Assembly: GCA_963422705.1 (NCBI GenBank)
Contig: OY730443.1
Location: 2,914,001 to 2,978,000 of the forward strand
Source: G963422705 sp963422705
GTDB lineage: Bacteria > Poribacteria > WGA-4E > WGA-3G
DNA: 64,000 nt
Reading direction: 5' to 3'
The translations under genes were made by a program, and so were the position numbers. Of this stretch, positions 26,191-33,686 are shown one piece after another. Under the pieces are notes generated by a model. That model made no database searches. It saw only the letters and a list, made by a program, of their open reading frames with translations, and was not told the DNA's origin. The stretch's first letter is position 1; each line of letters begins with the position of its first letter.

Positions 26191-27189
26191 TTATGCAACA
26201 ACCAGAGAACCGTTAGCGGCGGCGTTGAGCGCAAGCCCATCTCGAACCCCTTGCCGATATTTATGATAAGCGAGCCCAGCAATCATCGCCCCATTATCGG
26301 TGCACAGTGAAATTGGCGGATAGTAGACGTTGGCGCCGATATCTTCGGCGGCTGTTTTTAGAGAGGCACGCAATTGACTGTTGGCCGCGACGCCGCCTGT
26401 CAAGGTTATCGCGCGCGCGCCGTTCTCCTTCGCGGCACGAACGGTTTTATAGACAAGCACATCTACGACAGCGGCTTGGAAACTCGCGGCGATATCTTCG
26501 ACGCAAACCTGATGCGCTTTCTCCACAAAATAACGCACAGACGTCTTAATACCGCTAAAACTAAACCGGTAGTCCCCACTATTTCGCAACGGACGCGGAA
26601 ATTCTATTGCACCCGGTTCTCCTTTTTGCGCCAATTCGTCAATGATGCGCCCTCCCGGGAAACCAAGTCCAAGGTATTTCGCGACTTTATCATAAACTTC
26701 ACCCGCAGCATCGTCCTCTGTACTGCCTAATACCTTGTATTTCCACCCTTCATAAACCTCTACGAGCAGGGTGTGCCCCCCGGATACCGTGAGGCAAATA
26801 TGCGGAAACGGCAGGGTATCGTGTACCATAAAATTTGCGTAGATATGCCCTTCAATATGATTAATCCCGAGTAAGGGCAGGTTGTGGGAGTACGCGAGGC
26901 TTTTCGCTGATGCAACACCTACAAGCAGCGCCCCGATTAAGCCCGGCCTATTCGTAACGGCGACGGCGCCTAAATTGTCGAAAGAGACATCCGCTTCCGT
27001 CATCGCCCGATTCACGATGTAGTTAATCACTTCAATGTGTTTGCGGGATGCCAATTCCGGAACAATCCCCCCGTATTCGCTGTGCTCTTCAATCTGTGAA
27101 GCAATAACGTTGGAGAGGAGCGCCCGGCCGTCTTTAACGACGGCGGCAGCCGTTTCATCACAAGAGGTATCAATACCGAGGATTTTCAT
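26191..27189 (-). CDS. tsaD: tRNA N6-adenosine threonylcarbamoyltransferase (TsaD)
   Basis: The 332-residue ASKHA-fold protein starts MKILGIDTSCDETAAAVV, carries the metal-binding HIEGH (GINHIEGHIYANF), and has VSGGHTLLVEV, PGGRIIDELAQKG, LTGGVAANSQLR and YYPPISLCTDNGAMIAGL. These are the hallmarks of TsaD/Kae1/Qri7. It transfers the threonylcarbamoyl group made by TsaC to A37 of ANN-decoding tRNAs, normally with TsaB and TsaE, which are not in the window. No strong ribosome binding site precedes the ATG. Confidence 0.96.
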   Translation of the reverse strand: MKILGIDTSCDETAAAVVKDGRALLSNVIASQIEEHSEYGGIVPELASRKHIEVINYIVNRAMTEADVSFDNLGAVAVTNRPGLIGALLVGVASAKSLAYSHNLPLLGINHIEGHIYANFMVHDTLPFPHICLTVSGGHTLLVEVYEGWKYKVLGSTEDDAAGEVYDKVAKYLGLGFPGGRIIDELAQKGEPGAIEFPRPLRNSGDYRFSFSGIKTSVRYFVEKAHQVCVEDIAASFQAAVVDVLVYKTVRAAKENGARAITLTGGVAANSQLRASLKTAAEDIGANVYYPPISLCTDNGAMIAGLAYHKYRQGVRDGLALNAAANGSLVVA

Positions 27190-27321
27190 TGTTCATTAAT
27201 TCTTTGTATCATGCTCAGACAGATTTCCTCCCCGGGGCCACCATTATTTCGCTCAAGCGAACCGAGCCGCAATTTTCCTCACGAGCAGCGAATCTGACAG
27301 GCCTCTTATCCGGCTAACCTC

Positions 27322-29343
27322 CTAATTAAATCCGCCACCCATCATGCTCAGCATTTGAATCAATTGTTTGAAATCGCCCAACGTGAGGAGGAGTTTCGTG
27401 TCAATGCCCGCATCTTGCACTTTGGCAGCGAAACCGATGCTATAACTATCCGGTAAATTCATCATCATCCCTTCAAGCATTTGCATTGCCGCTGCAGCAC
27501 TCGGTTCTGCCATTGAAATTAAAGGGAGCGCACTTTTAACCGCGATAATCGGCGACATTGCTAAAAAGACGTTGTTCGTCGTGCCTAATTTCTCAGCGAG
27601 GTGCTGATAACTCTGATTTTCTCCAAGGGTAGCGCCTGTGCCTGACATCCGGTCCAAAGCATTTTTAATCGATTCCGAGCTGGCTCCCACAGACTGCAAC
27701 AGCTGTCCTTCGTGAAAAGCGTAGTAAAAGTTAAACGCTTGCGGCATCATTTGGGACATGGCTGGTGGCATATCCTGAAAGGCAGTAGTGAAATTGGGAA
27801 AAAGGTAACTTTTAATTTCCACACCGTTGTGCATTTCAGGGGTTCCCGCCTGGGCATCCTTATACAAATTAGGGGTTTGCATCGTACTTAGGAATCCTAG
27901 GAAGAATTGCTGTGATGTCTGTAATGTCTGTAATTGCTCAAAAAATGTTTCCTCCATATAGGTTCTCGCCTTTTTTTCATCTTGTAAGTCAAGGACGTTA
28001 AGATAAGCTGGAAGCAAACTATCCTCGAAGTTCATGGTGAAGCTGTTACTCCCGCTAATTGCCTCATAAAATGGTGCCCTCATTTGAAGTAACTGTTCCA
28101 GATGTTTTTCAGCTTCTGGTCCTTCTCCAAGAAGCTTTAAGGAGACCTTTTCAAGCTGAAGCATCAAGTCTGGCACCATCTGCAGTGCGCCATTGATGAA
28201 CGCGCGTTCCGGGAGTGCGCCGAGGCCAGTTAATTCTTGCGGTACTCCTTTTAGATATTTTTGAATCTCGCTATCGCTTTTGAATCCGAGGTGAGATGCC
28301 ATTTGCACATCTGTCTCTTCAAGTTGAAGGGTGAAACGCAGCGATTTTAACTGTTCAATGCCGACTATCACAATTCCGAGCATCTTTTCAAATAGAGAAC
28401 CGGCCCCCATTGACGCCGGGTCACTTTGCATGCTGTCAACCATCGATTTCATCTCTTCCCGAAGCTCAGCAATCATCATGGGTGCGATGGTTTCCAAGTC
28501 AAGGTAAGCTGTCAGGAGATTATCGGCTTGCAAGGCGTCGGTGAGAAGTGAGGCGTAATCGGAATTCATGGTGACAGCCGGTGCCATCCCTTTATGGGTA
28601 TCAATCGCATTTTCACAAACAGCCGCCTGTTGCGAAAAAACGAGGATGTCTTCCAAAATCGCGAAGCTGCCGCCACCGCCCGCTGCGCTCCAATACGTTA
28701 CACCGTTATGGGTGACAGGCTTACTCCCCTCCGCTTCCGCCTCAATGACTTGCATTATCGCTTCAGGTTCAGTTAGATGGACTACTGCCGAAATTATCGG
28801 TGGTTCCAGACTCGTGAAAAAAATTGAAAAATCCCTATTTAAATCAATCCCAATTTCTTCAAGTTCCGCGAGGCTCTCAAATCCGGCACCAAACGTATCG
28901 GCTAGGATACTGGCGAGAAGTTCTGGCGGCGCTGCGGATGGCAGCAGCTCAGCAGCTATTGCGTTAAGCCGGGTGTCTAATTGATGCAAACTGGGGCAAT
29001 AAAACAGCCCTAAGCTCTCCTCAGGAATTAGATGTAAAACACTACCGTCAGGCACCGTCGGTAGTGGTATTACTACTGCTTCGGGCGAATCTTCGGGTAT
29101 ATTCTCTGCTTTTACGAGTTCTGCTTCCTGTGAATCTTCGGGCATATCCTCTGCTTTTACGAGTTCTACTTCCTGGGAACCTTCCGGCATAACCCCTTCT
29201 CTTTTTTCTGATTCGTCCGATTCAGCTTCAGCCGTGTGTGCTTCCAGCGAAGTTGGTGGCGTCTCTTTTGAACCACATGCGATGAACAAAAACGGCGTTA
29301 AGAATGAAAAGAGGATAAGAATCAAAAACAGACATTTCTTCAT
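27322..29343 (-). CDS. DUF3352-like lipoprotein
   Basis: The ATG at 29343 follows GGAG; a TTG-initiated frame begins 15 bases earlier. The signal ends LFIACGS, a lipobox. A Glu/Ser/Asp-rich linker with imperfect repeats of EDMPEDSQEAELVKA (about residues 45-80) leads to a roughly 580-residue domain. That domain resembles DUF3352 proteins: repeated beta-alpha modules with FSIFFTSLEPPIISAVVHL, FVFSQQAA-type and AFINGALQMVPDL segments. The family is abundant in Planctomycetes and Poribacteria and its function is not established. The gene stands between tsaD and DUF4432 on the minus strand. Confidence 0.7.
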   Translation of the reverse strand: MKKCLFLILILFSFLTPFLFIACGSKETPPTSLEAHTAEAESDESEKREGVMPEGSQEVELVKAEDMPEDSQEAELVKAENIPEDSPEAVVIPLPTVPDGSVLHLIPEESLGLFYCPSLHQLDTRLNAIAAELLPSAAPPELLASILADTFGAGFESLAELEEIGIDLNRDFSIFFTSLEPPIISAVVHLTEPEAIMQVIEAEAEGSKPVTHNGVTYWSAAGGGGSFAILEDILVFSQQAAVCENAIDTHKGMAPAVTMNSDYASLLTDALQADNLLTAYLDLETIAPMMIAELREEMKSMVDSMQSDPASMGAGSLFEKMLGIVIVGIEQLKSLRFTLQLEETDVQMASHLGFKSDSEIQKYLKGVPQELTGLGALPERAFINGALQMVPDLMLQLEKVSLKLLGEGPEAEKHLEQLLQMRAPFYEAISGSNSFTMNFEDSLLPAYLNVLDLQDEKKARTYMEETFFEQLQTLQTSQQFFLGFLSTMQTPNLYKDAQAGTPEMHNGVEIKSYLFPNFTTAFQDMPPAMSQMMPQAFNFYYAFHEGQLLQSVGASSESIKNALDRMSGTGATLGENQSYQHLAEKLGTTNNVFLAMSPIIAVKSALPLISMAEPSAAAAMQMLEGMMMNLPDSYSIGFAAKVQDAGIDTKLLLTLGDFKQLIQMLSMMGGGFN

Positions 29344-29439
29344 GATAGATTTCTCCAATTTGTTTTTCGGTGTGAGGTAACAGCGGAACTCACTTATCTG
29401 AAAGCGTTGCGAGCCGGTGCTCGGATTTCCAAAGAAAAT

Positions 29440-30534
29440 TCATTGATTGAGGTTGATTTTAGATATCTTCTCTTGTAGGGCGTCGATCTCGGCATTGGAA
29501 GTGAGGACACCGATTTCGACTTCGTAGTGTTTCCGTCCCCCGGGTTCAATATGCTGTAAGGTACCTTGCGCGCGCGCCCTTTCTCCGCCATCAACCCAGC
29601 AATTTGATGGCTCCAATCCCATGACATAAGTGCCTTCGCCGCACATTTTCCACTGAACAAAGTTTGGGAATTGTGTTTTGTGGTATCGGACGGATACACC
29701 AATTCCCTGGCCGTTGTTAAAAGAGCGGTTGACTAATGCTACGTGGATGTGATTATCCACATCAGGTTCCATGGTGTGGTAGTAAACTTCTTCTTGAAAA
29801 TCGACGGTAGGAGGCTCCCCGCGGTTGTAATTATTCAAGGTTTGAGCGGCTTGTTCGTCTCGCGGTGTGATTTGTGTTGAAGGGGCAAGGAATTCGCTTC
29901 CTGCTGCGAGAATAGGGAAGCCGACATTAATATGGAAGAGGTACATATGCGGGGAATCTTGGTATCCCAAGTTTTCTACCACGTCCTCAATATGCAATGT
30001 ACGCGAGCCTAATTCCGTCCAAATCCGCCGCGTCCTACAGAGGTTCTCACCTAAAGCAGCGGTTTCAATGGCCTTGCCTTGTGTCCATAGGATATACCTG
30101 TCACCTTCCCAACGCCCATCAACCCACACATTTTGGGCGGGTATGTTTGAGATTCTGCCGTGGAGCCCTAATGCTTCATCGTTATCGTGCGAGGGTGGGC
30201 CAACATGCCGCAGGCCACAGGTTGTCAGCAACCCCCCGGAGAAACTGCGAAGCCAGCCAAGTCCCTGGGGTTCATAATGAGCTGAGTTGACATCGCCAGT
30301 GCTTGAACGCCAACAGAGCGGGATACCCTGATATTCCGCGTAAGAGATATCCAATCCGCGCCCCGGTAGAACGGTGAAGTTTAAGCCGGAGCCCGTCCGG
30401 AAATCAATCGCATCAACCCCTTTTTCAGAACCATCTGTGAGTTCATATTGTTTGACATGCGCGAGCTGTGAGATATCCCCAACGTGGCGAAGCAGTTGTA
30501 TTCTATCATACCTTGCTCCATATAGGTTGATCAA
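29440..30534 (-). CDS. DUF4432 family protein (aldose-1-epimerase-like fold)
   Basis: The 364-residue protein has the DUF4432 signature segments: GSGLNFTVLPGRGLDISYAEYQGIPLCWRS, GGLLTTCGLRHVGPPSHDN, LGLHGRISNIPA and QWKMCGEGTYVMGLEPSN. It belongs to the galactose mutarotase-like superfamily, where His and Glu residues act on sugars; the substrate is unknown. The start is TTG at 30534, 8 bases behind AGGAGA; no ATG in frame is close. A promoter candidate lies about 70 bases upstream. Confidence 0.88.
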   Translation of the reverse strand: MINLYGARYDRIQLLRHVGDISQLAHVKQYELTDGSEKGVDAIDFRTGSGLNFTVLPGRGLDISYAEYQGIPLCWRSSTGDVNSAHYEPQGLGWLRSFSGGLLTTCGLRHVGPPSHDNDEALGLHGRISNIPAQNVWVDGRWEGDRYILWTQGKAIETAALGENLCRTRRIWTELGSRTLHIEDVVENLGYQDSPHMYLFHINVGFPILAAGSEFLAPSTQITPRDEQAAQTLNNYNRGEPPTVDFQEEVYYHTMEPDVDNHIHVALVNRSFNNGQGIGVSVRYHKTQFPNFVQWKMCGEGTYVMGLEPSNCWVDGGERARAQGTLQHIEPGGRKHYEVEIGVLTSNAEIDALQEKISKINLNQ

Positions 30535-30600
30535 ATTAAGATTCTCCTGTGTTTAGATTCCATAAATAAGGACGTGCCAATAACTCAAGCTTACACACGA

Positions 30601-30630
30601 ATTATAGCATAAAAGCGTCATAAAATACAA
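30601..30630 (-). promoter_or_regulatory. Promoter candidate for the DUF4432 gene
   Basis: On the minus strand TTGTAT (30625-30630) and consensus TATAAT (30601-30606) are separated by 18 bases, about 65 bases before the TTG start at 30534. Confidence 0.6.
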
Positions 30631-30654
30631 GTTTTTTGTCGTTTGAGTTTTCAG

Positions 30655-30683
30655 TTGACTTCATTTATGCGGTATGGTATATT
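30655..30683 (+). promoter_or_regulatory. Sigma70-type promoter pointing into the TnpB fragment
   Basis: TTGACT (30655-30660), a 17-base spacer and TATATT (30678-30683) face right. It is divergent from the DUF4432 promoter and could transcribe the transposase remnant, its right-end sequence and possibly the cassette beyond. Confidence 0.6.
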
Positions 30684-30780
30684 TAATGTTTAAAGTAAAT
30701 TCTCGGCTGCCGTCGCGCACCACTGAATTACTTTTTCATAGCCACTTCACCGCTCAGACGAAGATGGATTCAATTCTAGC

Positions 30781-31101
30781 TTGACGTCTCGTCGCAGACG
30801 GAGGATGGTTAATTCTTGGCATTATTTTGAAGGGACTCCCTTTCAAACCTGCCCGTCTTGCGGACATAGAAAGAAACCGAGTCGTAGGACTTACCATTGT
30901 CGCCAATGCGAGTGGCAAGGACACAGAGACGTTGTAGGTGCGAGTAACATTCTGACAACGTATCAGGGTTTTATTCCAAACCCTGTAGTTGGGGCAGTGG
31001 TATCCCCCGTAGGTATTCGATATAATCCGAACCTATGTAGACTTGATAAGTGGACACCGTTTCCGGGACTCAAATCAAGTCAGCTTTCCAAGAGAAGGTA
31101 A
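30781..31101 (+). pseudogene. TnpB (IS200/IS605 OrfB) C-terminal fragment
   Basis: Only the C-terminal zinc ribbon of TnpB is present: FQTCPSCGHRKKPS, then YHCRQCEWQGHRDVVGASNIL, where C-x2-C pairs bind zinc and the D-x3-A-N-like segment holds the last RuvC Asp. The N-terminal two thirds (RuvC motifs I and II) are missing; an in-frame TAG lies upstream at 30739. A long tail of about 45 residues follows the ribbon, as in some TnpB, and this coding tail overlaps the region that would make the guide RNA. It is not similar enough to the intact TnpB at 59782 to be its copy. Confidence 0.8.
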
Positions 31102-31134
31102 GAAGAACACGCCTTTAGGCGTTGTGAGTATCAC
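31094..31134 (+). repeat. TnpB-type right end, copy 1
   Basis: A 41-base sequence ending in GCCTTTAGGCGTTGTGAGTATCAC directly follows the TnpB fragment. GCCTTTAGGC folds back on itself. The same 41 bases (about 35 identical) recur at 32877-32917 in the same orientation. The terminal TATCAC is also the end of the intact TnpB element at 59654, supporting identification as an IS605-type right end and the 3' end of a guide (omega) RNA scaffold. Confidence 0.65.
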
Positions 31135-31231
31135 AAAGGAATGGTTTTAGCTTCATAATACCGGCGCGGCTTTAGCACAAGCAGAAAACGACAATCGTTG
31201 AAGTCCGCCATTCACTTAAGGCAATTCCATC

Positions 31232-31489
31232 ATGAATTTTCCCAATATTACGCCTGACGGCGTTTTTGACCTGGATGAACTAAGCTGCGGTGACCTGATT
31301 ATCGCACTACTAAGGGCCATGCGTTCTCTTGAGCCGGGACAGATAGCACAAATCCGAGCAGTGGACACGGGCGCCCCGGTGGACATCGCGGCATGGTGTA
31401 ACATGAAAGGCAATAAACTTCTCGCAGATTGCTGTGGTGAAGACAATGCCTATTTTTTTATAAAAAAAGGAGAGCTTTCTAATGGCTAA
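31232..31489 (+). CDS. TusA/SirA-like small sulfur-relay protein
   Basis: An 85-residue protein with the beta-alpha-beta pattern of TusA: FDLDELSCGDLIIALLRAMRS, then GQIAQIRAVDTGAPVDIAAWC and a C-terminal AYFFIKK strand. In TusA the sulfur-carrying Cys is in CPxP; here the Cys is kept (LSCGDL) but both prolines are lost. Such proteins pass persulfide sulfur between partners in the cytoplasm. Its end overlaps the DsrE-like gene by 8 bases, so the two are translated together. Confidence 0.7.
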   Translation: MNFPNITPDGVFDLDELSCGDLIIALLRAMRSLEPGQIAQIRAVDTGAPVDIAAWCNMKGNKLLADCCGEDNAYFFIKKGELSNG

Positions 31490-31841
31490 GCTCATGATTA
31501 GCATAACGCATGGGAAAGATAACACCGACAAAGCCACAGTCGGTTTTGTTGTGGCAAACGCATCCGTCGCTTCCGGTGTTGAGACGGTTGTATTCCTCAG
31601 TACGGATGGGGTATATCTCTCGAAAAACGGCTACGCCGATGATATTCACGAGGAAGGCTTTGCCCCCTTAAAACAGCTGATGGCGGATTTCGCAGAATTC
31701 GGCGGTACGATTTGGGTGTGCTCACCCTGTTTCAAAAAACGGGCACTTGATGAAAACAACATTGTCGATGCCGCTACAATTGTTGGGGGCGCCAAGGCGG
31801 TTGAATTCTTAACAACAGGTGCTTCTTGTATCACCTATTGA
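31482..31841 (+). CDS. DsrE/DsrF-like protein
   Basis: A 119-residue DsrE-fold protein: MAKLMISITHGKDNTDKATV, then ANASVASGVETVVFLSTDGVYL with the typical strand, and GGTIWVCSPCFKKRALDENN, where the Cys pair sits at the position of the sulfur-carrying Cys of DsrE. The protein is of normal family length. DsrE-like proteins accept sulfur from TusA-like proteins, as in TusBCD relay. Its neighbour upstream overlaps it by 8 bases, supporting one functional pair. Confidence 0.82.
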   Translation: MAKLMISITHGKDNTDKATVGFVVANASVASGVETVVFLSTDGVYLSKNGYADDIHEEGFAPLKQLMADFAEFGGTIWVCSPCFKKRALDENNIVDAATIVGGAKAVEFLTTGASCITY

Positions 31842-32121
31842 CACCGGAAAAAGGAGTTGCTGCCACGGCTGGTAGAAACTTCTTTCCGGGATGGGTTTCA
31901 TCCCAAATCTGATGCTGCAACAACCTGGGCTTGGAAACTGCGCCCTTGGCCCTGTGGGAGCAAACCTCTGATTGGGATTCCTCCACCTACAAGCGAGTGG
32001 ATTTCCAAAAGCGCCGTCTTTTAATAAGATATCCCTACCTTGTAGGTGAGGCTTTCACCAAAAAACTTCACTTCCCACAATTCTAGAACATTAAAACACT
32101 TATCCTAATAGACAACACAGA
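31842..32121. other. Gap of 280 bases inside the sulfur-relay cassette
   Basis: No reading frame or RNA gene is supported. Several short inverted repeats are visible, for example CTACCTTGTAG at 32034-32044, but no clear promoter. Confidence 0.3.
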
Positions 32122-32862
32122 ATGCGAGAAGAAGATTTAAAAGCACCCGACGCGCTTCAGACACTTAATATATGTGAAGGTGGAAATCTTGACTGCGGCT
32201 CCGGACTCTTGCTCCTCATTCGTAAATCGATGGAAGACGTGCCGGATGGGGAGGTACTGGAAATTCGCAGTACTGAGATAAGCGTCAAGGAAGACTTGCC
32301 GGCGTGGTGTCGGATGACGAAAAACCCGTATCTTGGATGGCGCCCTGCAACGGAACATAACAAATACTTTGTCCTGCGCGGTGAAGCCGAACAGGACGCA
32401 CATCTTGCCTACCAGCAAGCCCGAGATTACCGGTGGACTACCCGAACCCATTGGGACGGCGGCATGCAGGGGAAGGTTTTCTGCCGGAACCATGCCTGGC
32501 AGGTGGGACAGCCTGCCAGTTTTGACGTGCAGGATACGGCACCCAGTGCTGTCGAGTATGTCCTCGGCGCACTCGGGGCATGTTTAGCGATGGGACTTCA
32601 GATTCGGGCTTCGCAGCAGAACGTGGAAATTGAGGAACTGGAGATTTCGTTAAGCGCCCAGATCGATAATATCTTCGTATTTATCGGCACCGAGCAAGAT
32701 GGACATAGCGGTTTCAAACAGATTGTGGGGACAATTTACGTCGCATCCGATGCAGACGAGGACGTTTTGGAGCAGCTTTGGAAAGAGACAGTCGCCGCAT
32801 CCCCGGTGACGAATACGTTAGCAAGCAACATTGAGATGGACGTTGCATTGCGGGTGATTTAA
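32122..32862 (+). CDS. Fusion of TusA-like and OsmC-like domains
   Basis: Residues 1-75 repeat the TusA-like pattern of the gene at 31232 (LNICEGGNLDCGSGLLLLIR, then GEVLEIRSTEISVKEDLPAWC, ending KYFVLRG). Residues 100-246 form an OsmC/Ohr-like domain (PSAVEYVLGALGACLAMGLQIRASQ, then VEIEELEISLSAQID and VTNTLASNIEMDVALRVI). OsmC proteins use two Cys to reduce peroxides; only the LGACLA Cys is evident here. A fused sulfur carrier could feed or be reduced by the OsmC part. This is the last gene before right-end copy 2. Confidence 0.75.
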   Translation: MREEDLKAPDALQTLNICEGGNLDCGSGLLLLIRKSMEDVPDGEVLEIRSTEISVKEDLPAWCRMTKNPYLGWRPATEHNKYFVLRGEAEQDAHLAYQQARDYRWTTRTHWDGGMQGKVFCRNHAWQVGQPASFDVQDTAPSAVEYVLGALGACLAMGLQIRASQQNVEIEELEISLSAQIDNIFVFIGTEQDGHSGFKQIVGTIYVASDADEDVLEQLWKETVAASPVTNTLASNIEMDVALRVI

Positions 32863-32876
32863 GCGCACGATACGAG

Positions 32877-32917
32877 GAAGCAAAGAAGCACAAGCCTTTA
32901 GGCGTTGTGAGTATCAC
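32877..32917 (+). repeat. TnpB-type right end, copy 2 (solo)
   Basis: This is the second copy of the 41-base sequence at 31094-31134, same orientation, starting 14 bases after the TusA-OsmC stop. No TnpB frame lies before it. Its outer edge at 32917 cuts the 3' part of the DUF3179 gene, which marks it as the boundary of an insertion. Confidence 0.65.
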
Positions 32918-33587
32918 TAGCGAACCTGTCATCGGTGTAGTTCATTCCGCTCACACCTAAGTGTTTACTCGCATGATAGTCGGCATAAACATCTTGCCTT
33001 TCGCTTTCGCACGTCCTATTCTTAGATGTGACAGATAATACTTGTGTCGTTGGGTAGCTTAATTCCCAGGTGCTCCAGGCAATCTGTGGCATGGCAGCCA
33101 GGCGTTTTAACCGTTTGCCCTTGAGTTTTCCCCGGACGGCTTCACCCGTAATATATCACCAGAACGAGTGGGTTTGATGTTCATACATTAAGAGCGCGTC
33201 GCGCCACAGCTTCCCGCTGACGCCGAAGGTATAGGTATTTCCATCCAACTTGCGACTATACACGATAGCGGTTTTGCACAATGGACACCAGGTGGTTGCA
33301 ATTTTCTGTGCACCCACAACGTCATTGACAATTTCATGTCCGTTTAGCAGATAAAGGGAGTAGGCCTGGCTTTCCTCGTTAAAACTAACACCGATGACTG
33401 GCGCGTCCGCCTCTAATTTTGCCTTATCCGCTGAAACGAATTGCGGCTCGAGGATGGCAGGAATGGCATCAAACGGGAGCAACGTTCGAATCGCGTCATT
33501 TTATGCGGTTGCGGTTTGCTCCGGTGCGAAAAAAAGCACGGACATAATGAAAAATAGGATAACAAAAGGAATCTGAATTCTCGACAT
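32918..33587 (-). pseudogene. DUF3179 protein gene, two in-frame stops and truncated 3' end
   Basis: Reading the minus strand from ATG 33587 gives a 28-residue signal peptide, a TAA at 33503, then DUF3179 sequence (LLPFDAIPAILEPQFVSADK, TTWCPLCKTAIVYSR, TFGVSGKLWRDALLMYEHQT). A TGA at 33158 follows SFW where the family has Ser, and the same frame continues (YITGEAVRGKLKGKRL, TTQVLSVTSKNRT) until it stops matching at the right-end copy at 32917. Codon 29 is CAA in the duplicated signal peptide of the neighbouring LRR gene, so TAA arose by C to T. The DUF3179 core contains a WCPLC motif; function unestablished. Clearly decayed. Confidence 0.8.
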
Positions 33588-33686
33588 GATGCGCCTCATT
33601 TTTATAAGCTCCTCATTTCTATCAGTTGTCGGCTAAAAAGTTGATAACGCGTTGTATATCTATCCGGCAGGTACCGGTTTTCACTT
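33497..33686. repeat. Leader/signal-peptide direct repeat, copy A
   Basis: Bases 33504-33600 are identical to 35601-35697, and 33621-33686 nearly match 35702-35766, with a 17-base insertion in copy A between the two blocks. The repeat contains an upstream region, ribosome binding site and the full signal peptide. It begins the DUF3179 pseudogene; the other copy begins the LRR gene. Confidence 0.9.

Noticed and set aside
33156..33158. TGA read as a sense codon or selenocysteine
   Set aside because: Many intact genes here use TGA as stop, no selenocysteine element was seen, and the same gene also has a TAA; decay is simpler.
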